Below, in pieces: positions 8,292 through 15,609 of a stretch of 16,947 nucleotides of DNA. The DNA is from CAG-611 sp964487215 (GTDB lineage Bacteria > Bacillota_I > Bacilli_A > RF39 > UBA660). The notes below the pieces were generated by a model. It saw only the letters and a program-made list of their open reading frames with translations. It searched no databases and was not told where the DNA came from. The position numbers and the translations under genes are program-made. How positions within the stretch are numbered: the stretch's first letter is position 1; every line of letters begins with the position of its first letter. Location of the stretch: assembly GCA_964487215.1 (NCBI GenBank), contig CAZAPU010000014.1, positions 1 to 16,947 on the forward strand, read 5' to 3'.

Positions 8292-8858
8292 ATGGGAAAA
8301 CAAAAGAATGTTCAATTAATGACAATTGTTGTTTTGGCGGTTGCAGTATTAATTATGTCTGTTGGTTTCGCTGCTAGTGCATATACAAGAGACTTAAGTA
8401 TTTCATCAGGTACATTAAATGTACAAGCATCTAAATGGGATGTTCATTTCAATACTAATTCTTACGAAGAATCAGCTGGTAGTGTAGAAGCTACAAGCAA
8501 ATCTTTAACTGGAACTAGTATGTCATATAATGTTACATTAGAAAATGTAGGGGATTTCTATGAATTTACAATTGATGTAGAAAATCTTGGTTCATTTGAT
8601 GCAAACCTAACTGGAATAACAATGAGTGCTCTATCTACTGAACAAAGTAAGTATTTAACTTATACAATAACTTACAAAAATGTAGATTATACAGCTTCTC
8701 AAAGCTCATTAACAAATCTTACACTTGCTAAAACAGATGGAACAGAACCTGTAAAAGTTAGAGTTGAATATATTCAACCAGATAATGCTGCTGATTTACC
8801 AAGTACAAATCAAACTGTTAATTTAACTGCAACTTTGACATATACTCAAGTACAATAA
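8292..8858 (+). CDS. TasA/camelysin-like secreted protein (SipW-type substrate)
   Basis: The 188-residue protein has a lysine-containing N-terminus and a hydrophobic segment (about 9-29) ending MSVGFAASAY, then RDLSISSGTLNV. That is the classic layout of SipW-dependent signal peptides, with cleavage likely near Ala30. The mature part is beta-rich, with an N-terminal strand pattern like TasA, camelysin and CalY, and no cysteines. Members form extracellular fibres or are surface metalloprotease-like proteins; here a structural role is inferred. It is the first gene of the cargo, behind a strong promoter and ribosome binding site. A hairpin right after it would allow more of this product than of the downstream genes. 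The putative processing peptidase is the next gene. Confidence 0.8.
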   Translation: MGKQKNVQLMTIVVLAVAVLIMSVGFAASAYTRDLSISSGTLNVQASKWDVHFNTNSYEESAGSVEATSKSLTGTSMSYNVTLENVGDFYEFTIDVENLGSFDANLTGITMSALSTEQSKYLTYTITYKNVDYTASQSSLTNLTLAKTDGTEPVKVRVEYIQPDNAADLPSTNQTVNLTATLTYTQVQ

Positions 8859-8873
8859 TATAAAATGATGATT

Positions 8874-8898
8874 ACTATAGTGCCAAAGGCACTATAGT
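8874..8898 (+). terminator. Strong hairpin between the TasA-like gene and the signal peptidase gene
   Basis: ACTATAGTGCC (8874-8884) pairs perfectly with GGCACTATAGT (8888-8898) around an AAA loop. The following T-run is short and interrupted, so it is more likely a partial terminator or 3' mRNA stabiliser than a full stop. Downstream genes have no obvious promoter, so they probably depend on read-through. Confidence 0.7.
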
Positions 8899-8924
8899 AT
8901 TTGTCGTGATTGGATGCTGATATT

Positions 8925-10070
8925 ATGAAAAAAAACATAAATATGATTTATTTTTTCGAAATTATTATGCTTATATTTGTTATAATGTATAAATTCATAA
9001 TATTAGATAATTTTAGAAAATATATGGACATAATTAATATTGCTTTTTGGTTAATAATTGCAATATTAATGCTTATAAGATTCAAATATCCTCGAGATAA
9101 AAGCTATTTTAAAGGAAGTACTATTAGATTGATAATAATTTCGTTATTTTCATATCTAATATTAATTTATTCCTTAGGTCTTTTTACAGGATTTACAAAA
9201 TATGCTTTTGCGAGAGATATAATAAGTATAGTAAAAAATATTTTTCCGGTAATTATAATAATAATTTCGCAAGAAATAATAAGATATCTAGTTGCAAGAA
9301 ATTCAAATAATAACATTAAACCATTGGTCTTTTTGATTTTTATATATATAGGTTTAAATCTTATAATGGAAATAAGTTATTATAATCTTAATAATTTTGA
9401 AAGTATCTTTAGATTTTGTTCAATTGTATGTTTGCCAATTATTGCAAAACAACTATTATACTCATACATAACATATAAAGTAAGTTATGTTCCGACATTA
9501 ATTCTTAGAATAGCAAATGAAATATATGTGTTTGTATTACCGTTTTATCCCAAATTAAATGATTATTTAGTTTCTTTAACTGGGGTATTATATCCATATT
9601 TGGTTTATACCGTACTTCGTAGAACAATAGAATATACGGAAAAATCAGATTTGTATATAAGAAAAGTTTTTAAAAGAATAATTTTAATACCAATTGCAAT
9701 AATAGTATGTGCTTTTACATTAATCGTCTCTGGAGTATTAGATTATAAGCTTATAGCTATCGCTTCAAATTCAATGTATCCTCTATATGAAAGAGGAGAC
9801 ACAGTTATTTATAAAAAGGAAGTTGGGGATAATGTAAAAGTAGGTGAAATATTAGTTTTCTATCGAAATGGAAAAGTAATAACACATAGAGTCAAATCAA
9901 TAAGCAAACTAGATGGTAAATATCTTTTTGAAACAAAAGGAGATAATAACAAAACTGTTGATCAGTTTACAACTGACGAATCTAAAGTTTTAGGTGTTGT
10001 TAAATACACAATAAAATATTTGGGATATCCTGCAATATGGTTATCTGAAACAGTATTAAAAAAAGATTAA
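8925..10070 (+). CDS. Polytopic membrane protein with C-terminal SipW/ER-type signal peptidase I domain
   Basis: About the first 270 of 381 residues form eight or so membrane segments with no family I recognise. The C-terminal 110 residues are a signal peptidase I domain of the archaeal/ER/SipW class: the catalytic Ser283 lies in ASNSMYP followed by ERGDTV, His321 in THRV replaces the lysine of ordinary bacterial enzymes, and GDNN (Asp340) with a later Asp346 completes the site. SipW-class enzymes mature TasA-type proteins, and two likely substrates flank it. The active-site face should be extracellular. I chose ATG 8925; TTG 8910 upstream is in frame but less likely. The long polytopic N-terminal region is unusual, since SipW itself has only two membrane segments. 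Confidence 0.85.
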   Translation: MKKNINMIYFFEIIMLIFVIMYKFIILDNFRKYMDIINIAFWLIIAILMLIRFKYPRDKSYFKGSTIRLIIISLFSYLILIYSLGLFTGFTKYAFARDIISIVKNIFPVIIIIISQEIIRYLVARNSNNNIKPLVFLIFIYIGLNLIMEISYYNLNNFESIFRFCSIVCLPIIAKQLLYSYITYKVSYVPTLILRIANEIYVFVLPFYPKLNDYLVSLTGVLYPYLVYTVLRRTIEYTEKSDLYIRKVFKRIILIPIAIIVCAFTLIVSGVLDYKLIAIASNSMYPLYERGDTVIYKKEVGDNVKVGEILVFYRNGKVITHRVKSISKLDGKYLFETKGDNNKTVDQFTTDESKVLGVVKYTIKYLGYPAIWLSETVLKKD

Positions 10071-10082
10071 ATAGGTGATAAT

Positions 10083-11126
10083 ATGAAAAATACTCAATAT
10101 AAATTAAAGTCATATGTTAAATATACATTATACATATTCTTTTCTTTGTGCCTTTTTTTCATAACTGTTTATTCATTTTATAGAACTTATACTAGTAAAA
10201 TAGTAGAAAAAATAACTTATAGTGTAATAGATAATATAGATTACAAAGTATATTTAAAAGATAATAATTTTTTTGAAACACCATATTTGGAAAAAGATTC
10301 AACATATATAAGTAGTTTAATAAAATACATTGATGTTGTATTTGAATATGAAACAGATTATTCTAAACCGATAAGTGGAAAGTATTCATATTATGTAGAA
10401 GCAACTTTACTTGCTAATAAAGCAGATGATCAAGAAAAAAATTATTGGTCTAAATCATATAAAATAACCGATATAAAAGAATTTGAAATAAATAATCAAG
10501 ATCACTTTGAAATAAATTCAAATGTTAAAATCGATTATCAATTATATAATAATTTATTAACAGGTTTTAAAAAAGAATATAACTTGCCAATAGATGGTGT
10601 TTTAAAGGTACAATTAGTAGTTGAAAGTGAAGTAAAAAATGATAAAATAACGAAAAGTATTACCAATAAATCACATACTTATATGGAAATGCCTTTAACA
10701 CAGGCTTCAGTAGATATAGGTATAAAAACTTCTTCTGTAAATAATGAAACCAAACAAATAGTAGAAAATAATTATGAATTAAGTAATAGATATAGAATGA
10801 TTTCATATTTATTTACAGGAATAACATTAGTTGTAATTGGTTTATTTATAGTAAATATAAGAAATGATAGAAGAAAAACTAAAAATTATCATGCTGAATT
10901 AAGAAAAATACTAGCTACATATGATGGAATAATTGTTAATGTAGAACATCTCCAAGATTTATCTAAATACAATATTATCAATGTAGCATCATTTAATGAA
11001 TTAATAGATGCTCATAGTGAAGTTAGAATGCCTATTAATTATTTAGAGTTAGAAAAAGACCAAGAAAGTATATTTATATTAATTAATAATAATATTGCTT
11101 GGGTTTATAGACTAACTAATAAATAG
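10083..11126 (+). CDS. DUF5305-like bitopic membrane protein
   Basis: The 347-residue protein has a membrane segment at about residues 13-32, a large extracytoplasmic beta-rich domain (about 35-235), a second membrane segment (about 240-258) and a cytoplasmic tail of some 90 residues ending in a hydrophobic, beta-rich unit. Features such as a GKYSYYVEATL strand and a membrane-proximal ELSNRYR region resemble DUF5305, a family often found beside signal peptidases and TasA-like proteins in archaea and Firmicutes. Its function is unknown. It starts 12 bp after the peptidase gene with an AGGTGAT ribosome binding site and ends 4 bp before the next gene. An assembly or anchoring role for the surface proteins is a guess from context. 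Confidence 0.65.
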   Translation: MKNTQYKLKSYVKYTLYIFFSLCLFFITVYSFYRTYTSKIVEKITYSVIDNIDYKVYLKDNNFFETPYLEKDSTYISSLIKYIDVVFEYETDYSKPISGKYSYYVEATLLANKADDQEKNYWSKSYKITDIKEFEINNQDHFEINSNVKIDYQLYNNLLTGFKKEYNLPIDGVLKVQLVVESEVKNDKITKSITNKSHTYMEMPLTQASVDIGIKTSSVNNETKQIVENNYELSNRYRMISYLFTGITLVVIGLFIVNIRNDRRKTKNYHAELRKILATYDGIIVNVEHLQDLSKYNIINVASFNELIDAHSEVRMPINYLELEKDQESIFILINNNIAWVYRLTNK

Positions 11127-11130
11127 GTGT

Positions 11131-13491
11131 ATGATGAAAAAAAGATTTTATAAAAATAATTTCAATAGGATTTTAATAACTATCATTGTATTGTTAGTTT
11201 CAGGAATTACAATAGGTTTTGCTGCTTATGATCAATTATTAACTATAGGTGGTAATGTAAATATTTCAAAGATAGGGAAAGTGGAAATAACTAATGTTAC
11301 TTTATTAGAAAGTAATAATATTACTAGTAATACAATTCCCTATTTTTATGAGCAAAATCTTGTATTTGATCTTGAATTTACATCTTCAACTGAAAAGTCT
11401 TATGCTATTTATGAAATAACATTGATAAATAACTCAAATTTAGATTATGTTTATAGTGGAAGTGATATAGAACAAAGTATTACTTCTTCTGTTTTAGAGG
11501 ATACAGGTACATTAAATATTGAATATGAAAATATAGATAATGGTTTATTAATACCAGCAGGTCAATCAGTTGTATTTAAATATAAAATTGAAATAAATGA
11601 TGAAATGAGTGGTAGTATTTATAATGTAAATACTGATACTGATTTAAGTTTTATACTTGATAATACTGGAAATCTTGTTGCAACTTTAAATACATCTTCG
11701 ATTGATTTAACTGATAATAAGACAGGATATGTAGAAATTGCAGTAATAAATACATATTCTTATGAAAGAGATTTTTATGTTTCACAAACCAATAATAATT
11801 TAATAATAAATAATAATGAAAATATAAAATATACTATTCCAGCCAATAGTACTCAAACATATACAGTTAGTGTTTCGGCATCACCAGATGCAATATTTTT
11901 AACTAATTCCGAAACAACAACATTTAATATAAAACCAACATATCTAGCACAAATGTCTATTGGCAATATAAATATTTCTGTTGATGAATATGTAGCTCCT
12001 GATACAGAGATACCAACTGTAGGTAATGCATATATTACAATACAAAATACTGAAGGAGAGTTTCTTGCTTCATGGAATAGAGTTGATACGGAAGGAACTT
12101 CAATAGTAAATTATAATTTAAAATTATATGATTCTTCTAATAGATTAGTAACAGAAGTAAACACACAATCTTCTGATACTTCATATACATTTACAGGAAT
12201 AAGTGCGGGAAGTTATTACTTTGTAGTATCAGGGGAAGATGCAGCAGGTAATACTGGAATTTCATATATGGATTCTGCAACTTTTTCAAATGGTTATGCA
12301 ACTAAATCTTCTACGGTGGAACTTAAATGGAAATTTGATGTAAAATATTCACTTCGTGGAGTGACTTCAAGAGGTGCATCATCAGCATATTTAAATATGT
12401 CATTTACAACAACAATATCTGCAAATACAAGATACACTTTACCTGAATCAATTACAATAACAATGGGTGGAGATGAACTTTCATCTGGAAGTGATTATGA
12501 TTATTCAAACGATAATGGTGTAATAACAATTTATCAAGTAACAGATGATGTTAATATAAGTGCAAATGGTACAAGAAATACTTGTTTAATAGAAGGAACA
12601 AAGATATTACTTGCTGATAATTCTTATAAAAATATAGAAGATATAAGATATGATGATTTATTAAAAATATATAGTTATGAAGAAGGAAGAAGTATAAATG
12701 TTTATCCAATATGGATAGAAAAGAAAAATAGTACTTCCTATTATCAATTAAATACATTTTCAGATGGAACTATTTTAAAAACAGTGGGATTTCATGGTAT
12801 TTATGATGTCAATAAAAATTTATTTATATCTGTAGATAATAAAGAAGATTTTAAAGTAGGAACAGAAGTAGCAATTTTTGATACTAAAACTAATAAACTA
12901 AAAAAAGTTACTGTTACTAATATAAAAGAAATAACAGAAACAGCAAATTATTATCATGTTGTATCAACTCGCTACTATAATGTAATAGCTAATAATTTAT
13001 TAACAACGGATGGAACAACAATATTATCTAATTTATATGGATTTAATAGTAATGTTACATGGACTTCATTAAGAAAAAATATAATGTCTGATTCAAGTAA
13101 TTTATATAATTATAATGATTTTAGTGATATTATGCCTTATTACATGTATAAAGGATTAAGAGTAGAAGAAGGAAAAATATTAAACAATTATGGATTAGAT
13201 CTTAATACATTTAAAGGATATTTAAGTAGTAATCAATTAAATAATGATTTAATGCTTGAGCCAATTAAAAATGATAAAGATAATAGAGTATGGATGGTTA
13301 CAACAAGTGATGATATAGTAAAAAATAAAGCAGATTATTTAGTAGAAGAAGGTTCCTTCTATAAAATAAAAGAACCAAAAATAAAAGAAAATTTTGCTTA
13401 TTGGTATAATACAGGAACAGGAGAACATCTAAAGCCTGGTGATACTATTCAAATATGGTTTGGTACATATTTAGAAGCAATATATAATTAA
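11131..13491 (+). CDS. Secreted multidomain protein with FN3-like and Hint (hedgehog/intein) domains
   Basis: The 786-residue protein begins with a SipW-type signal segment (about 13-32, ending GITIGFAAYDQLL). Beta-rich TasA-like modules follow to about 290. A fibronectin III-like domain spans about 296-385, with a GEDAAGNTG end motif. Residues 485-627 form a Hint fold: the nucleophile position CLIEGTKI at Cys485, a His block TVGFHGIYD (His555), and the terminal strand pair YYNVIANNLLTTD. About 160 more residues follow, ending in an InlB/Listeria-Bacteroides-like repeat (FAYWYN, PGD, YLEAIY). Hint domains cleave at their first Cys. The canonical C-terminal His-Asn is absent, so splicing is unlikely, but N-terminal cleavage or ester transfer is possible. 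ATG 11134 is an alternative start. Confidence 0.82.
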   Translation: MMKKRFYKNNFNRILITIIVLLVSGITIGFAAYDQLLTIGGNVNISKIGKVEITNVTLLESNNITSNTIPYFYEQNLVFDLEFTSSTEKSYAIYEITLINNSNLDYVYSGSDIEQSITSSVLEDTGTLNIEYENIDNGLLIPAGQSVVFKYKIEINDEMSGSIYNVNTDTDLSFILDNTGNLVATLNTSSIDLTDNKTGYVEIAVINTYSYERDFYVSQTNNNLIINNNENIKYTIPANSTQTYTVSVSASPDAIFLTNSETTTFNIKPTYLAQMSIGNINISVDEYVAPDTEIPTVGNAYITIQNTEGEFLASWNRVDTEGTSIVNYNLKLYDSSNRLVTEVNTQSSDTSYTFTGISAGSYYFVVSGEDAAGNTGISYMDSATFSNGYATKSSTVELKWKFDVKYSLRGVTSRGASSAYLNMSFTTTISANTRYTLPESITITMGGDELSSGSDYDYSNDNGVITIYQVTDDVNISANGTRNTCLIEGTKILLADNSYKNIEDIRYDDLLKIYSYEEGRSINVYPIWIEKKNSTSYYQLNTFSDGTILKTVGFHGIYDVNKNLFISVDNKEDFKVGTEVAIFDTKTNKLKKVTVTNIKEITETANYYHVVSTRYYNVIANNLLTTDGTTILSNLYGFNSNVTWTSLRKNIMSDSSNLYNYNDFSDIMPYYMYKGLRVEEGKILNNYGLDLNTFKGYLSSNQLNNDLMLEPIKNDKDNRVWMVTTSDDIVKNKADYLVEEGSFYKIKEPKIKENFAYWYNTGTGEHLKPGDTIQIWFGTYLEAIYN

Positions 13492-13514
13492 ATGCAATTA
13501 TTTGCATTTTTTTT
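13490..13514 (+). terminator. Terminator of the cargo operon
   Basis: AAATGCAA (13490-13497) pairs with TTGCATTT (13502-13509) around a four-base loop and runs into eight consecutive Ts. It overlaps the stop codon of the Hint-protein gene and separates cargo from the recombination module. Confidence 0.8.
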
Positions 13515-13542
13515 GTATTAATAAAAAATAAATTCATACAAT
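13513..13542 (+). promoter_or_regulatory. Weak candidate promoter for the recombinase pair
   Basis: TTGTAT (13513-13518) and TACAAT (13537-13542), 18 bp apart, could drive the small gene and the recombinase. The -35 is poor, and AT-rich DNA makes such matches common. Confidence 0.3.
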
Positions 13543-13570
13543 TAAATGATTTAAATATGAAAGGAGTTGT

Positions 13571-13708
13571 ATGAATAAAATAACTGAATTACAAATACAA
13601 ATTTTAATTAATAATATTTTATATAAAAAGAATATTATTGATGAATATACTTATAGAAAAATAAATAATAAACTTTTAAGAATGATTGACTCTGGTGAAA
13701 ATATATGA
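13571..13708 (+). CDS. Small protein coupled to the recombinase (45 aa)
   Basis: An ATG preceded by AAGGAG opens a 45-residue frame beginning MNKITELQIQILINNILY and containing the segment IIDEYTYRKINNKLL. It ends in a TGA overlapping the recombinase ATG (ATGA, 13705-13708), a sign of translational coupling. Small proteins of this type, with a helix, an I-I-D/E-E-Y linker and a second helix like SHOCT domains, are often found directly upstream of large serine recombinases in Firmicute elements. A role as recombinase cofactor or direction factor is possible but only inferred. Confidence 0.7.
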   Translation: MNKITELQIQILINNILYKKNIIDEYTYRKINNKLLRMIDSGENI

Positions 13709-15375
13709 ATTATGATGATATAGTAAATTCTATCTCTTTAGGTGAAAAAATATATAATTTGCCACTCAGAGTTACTTATTATGCTAGAGTATCCACTAGT
13801 AGTGATGTACAATTAAATTCACTTGATAATCAACTTTTATATTATGAAAAATATATAACTAGTAATAAAAATTGGAATTATGTAAAAGGTTATGTAGAAG
13901 AAGGAGTAACTGGTGTAAGAGTAGATAAAAGAATAATATTTCAAGAAATGATTAATGATGCTAGTAAAGGTAAGTTCGATTTAATTATTACAAAAGAAGT
14001 ATCAAGATTTGCTCGTGATTTAGAAGATAGTATTCATTATATAAGACTACTAAAAAAATATGGTGTTGGAATATATTTTGAAAATCAAAATTTAAATACA
14101 TTTGATTCTAATTCTGAATTAATATTGAATATTATGTTCAATTTAGCTCAAGAAGAATCAAGAAAATTGTCATCAAGAATTAAATTTGGACATAAACAAG
14201 CAATTCAAAAAGGACATGTTTTAGGTTCTAATAATATAATTGGATACAAAAAAGATAATTGTAAATTAGTAGTAGTAGAAGAAGAAGCAAAACTTATTCA
14301 AACTATTTTTGAATTATATGCCTCAGGTGAATATGGATTTTATAAACTTGCTAAAGAATTATTTAAAATGGGTTATTTAAATAAAAAAGGTAAAATATAT
14401 GATAAGGATACAATAAAAAGAATAATAAAAAATCCAAAATACAAAGGTTATTTTAGAGGACATACTTTTGAAATAATGGATTATAGGACAAAAAGAAGAA
14501 AAACTATTCCATTAGAAGAACAAATTATTTATAAAACTGATAGTGATGTAATACCTCAAATTGTTTCTGAGGAATTATGGAATAAAGCTAATGAAGTGCT
14601 AAATACTAGAACTAAAAGTTATAAAAATAATAATTGTTGGTCTGGTGGATTAAAATATCCATTTAGTTCTAAAATATTTTGTAGTGAGCATAATACTAAT
14701 TATCAAAGAAATAAAAAAGGTATATGGAGTTGTGGAATGTATACTAAATATAGAATTGATGCTTGTATATCACCTTTAATTAATGAATGTGATTTAATTA
14801 TGATTTTCAATCAAATAATAAATAAAGTAATAAATAACAAAGAACAAATAATTAATAATTTTATTAAACTATATGAAGATATTTCTATAAATAATAATGA
14901 AAAAGAAATAGAAATAATTGATAAAAAGTTAGAAATTATTGAAAATAAAAAAAATAAGGCACTTGATTTAATATATGATGATGTTTTAAACATAAATGAT
15001 TTAAAACATCAGTTTAAAGAATTTGAAAAAGAAATAAATTTACTTAATAGAACAAAAAAAGAACTTTTATGTAAATTAGAAATGACAAATAAGGATGAAT
15101 ATATTAATAATTTATATAAATGTATTGAAGATGAATTAAATAATTTTTCCGAAGAATTTATAAAAAAATTTGTGGATGAAATTATTGTTTATAAAATAAA
15201 CAATAATAGAAAAGATTTAAGATTAGAAATATATTTAAATATGAGTTGTACAAATAAAACAAGAATTAAAGGAGCCAGACATATAAAAGGTAAATTTAAA
15301 AATGAAAAATTATTTTTAGAAAATAAAAAATATATAACTAACAAAAATCAATATACTTATAATGTATATATGTAA
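13705..15375 (+). CDS. Large serine recombinase (integrase of the element)
   Basis: The 556-residue protein has a resolvase/invertase catalytic domain (about 22-165) with YARVST (Arg28, nucleophile Ser30) and SRFARD, a recombinase domain (about 175-295), a zinc-ribbon region whose likely ligands are Cys326, His329, Cys343 and Cys354, and a Lys/Glu/Asn-rich coiled coil (about 385-465) as used for integrase synapsis. These enzymes catalyse directional attP x attB recombination with a 2-bp crossover. Its stop is 9 bp from the attR core, the usual position. It is intact, so integration and possibly excision should be enzymatically feasible. It is the likely agent that split the PBP gene. Confidence 0.95.
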   Translation: MNYDDIVNSISLGEKIYNLPLRVTYYARVSTSSDVQLNSLDNQLLYYEKYITSNKNWNYVKGYVEEGVTGVRVDKRIIFQEMINDASKGKFDLIITKEVSRFARDLEDSIHYIRLLKKYGVGIYFENQNLNTFDSNSELILNIMFNLAQEESRKLSSRIKFGHKQAIQKGHVLGSNNIIGYKKDNCKLVVVEEEAKLIQTIFELYASGEYGFYKLAKELFKMGYLNKKGKIYDKDTIKRIIKNPKYKGYFRGHTFEIMDYRTKRRKTIPLEEQIIYKTDSDVIPQIVSEELWNKANEVLNTRTKSYKNNNCWSGGLKYPFSSKIFCSEHNTNYQRNKKGIWSCGMYTKYRIDACISPLINECDLIMIFNQIINKVINNKEQIINNFIKLYEDISINNNEKEIEIIDKKLEIIENKKNKALDLIYDDVLNINDLKHQFKEFEKEINLLNRTKKELLCKLEMTNKDEYINNLYKCIEDELNNFSEEFIKKFVDEIIVYKINNNRKDLRLEIYLNMSCTNKTRIKGARHIKGKFKNEKLFLENKKYITNKNQYTYNVYM

Positions 15376-15384
15376 GAAAGGGTA

Positions 15385-15397
15385 TCTACTTTTAAAA
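15385..15397 (+). repeat. attR core (right direct repeat)
   Basis: An exact second copy of TCTACTTTTAAAA. The element-side flank contributes GGTATC at 15381-15386; the host-side flank continues the PBP frame as ATA-ACA-ACT. Confidence 0.85.
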
Positions 15398-15609
15398 TAA
15401 TAACAACTGCAGCAGCTGTTGAAGAAGGAGTAGTAAATTTAGAAACAGATACTTTTTATGATAGTGGTAGTGTACAAGTAAGTGGTGCAAAGCTTAGATG
15501 TTGGAAAAGTGGAGGCCATGGTTTTCAAACATACTTACAAGTATTTGAAAACTCTTGCAATCTTGGTGTCAATACAGCAACACATACAATTTTGAAGAAA
15601 ACTCTTTAA
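15385..15609 (+). pseudogene. Second class B PBP gene, middle fragment after the element
   Basis: The frame STFKIITTAAAVEEG continues the transpeptidase domain from the active-site Lys, through GHGFQ, to the SxN motif SCN (347-349 of the restored protein) and about 15 further residues ending KKTL. It then meets TAA at 15607-15609. The KTG motif and all downstream PBP sequence are absent. The fragment has no start of its own and would be expressed only after excision of the element, giving a 364-residue protein. Conservation stops at about 15607, where unrelated sequence begins, so a second rearrangement removed or displaced the 3' end. Confidence 0.88.

Larger units (their letters stand above)
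8167..15397 (+). mobile_element. 7.2-kb serine-recombinase element inserted in the PBP active-site codons
   Basis: The limits are the 13-bp direct repeats TCTACTTTTAAAA at 8167-8179 and 15385-15397, so one period is 7218 bp. Joining the left flank to the right flank at the repeat restores an uninterrupted PBP frame reading EPGSTFK followed by IITTAAAVEEG, the expected family sequence. The right end encodes a large serine recombinase. The cargo is four genes for secreted and membrane proteins. No conjugation, replication or phage structural genes are present, so it is a non-autonomous-looking integrative element, or one depending on a helper to move between cells. Base composition is close to that of the host. 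Confidence 0.9.

Noticed and set aside
12551..12757. Minus-strand open frame of 68 codons opposite the Hint region
   Set aside because: A low-complexity shadow of the clearly coding + strand.
14811..14993. Minus-strand open frame opposite the recombinase coiled coil
   Set aside because: The reverse of an Asn/Lys/Ile-rich coiled coil gives a spurious hydrophobic frame.
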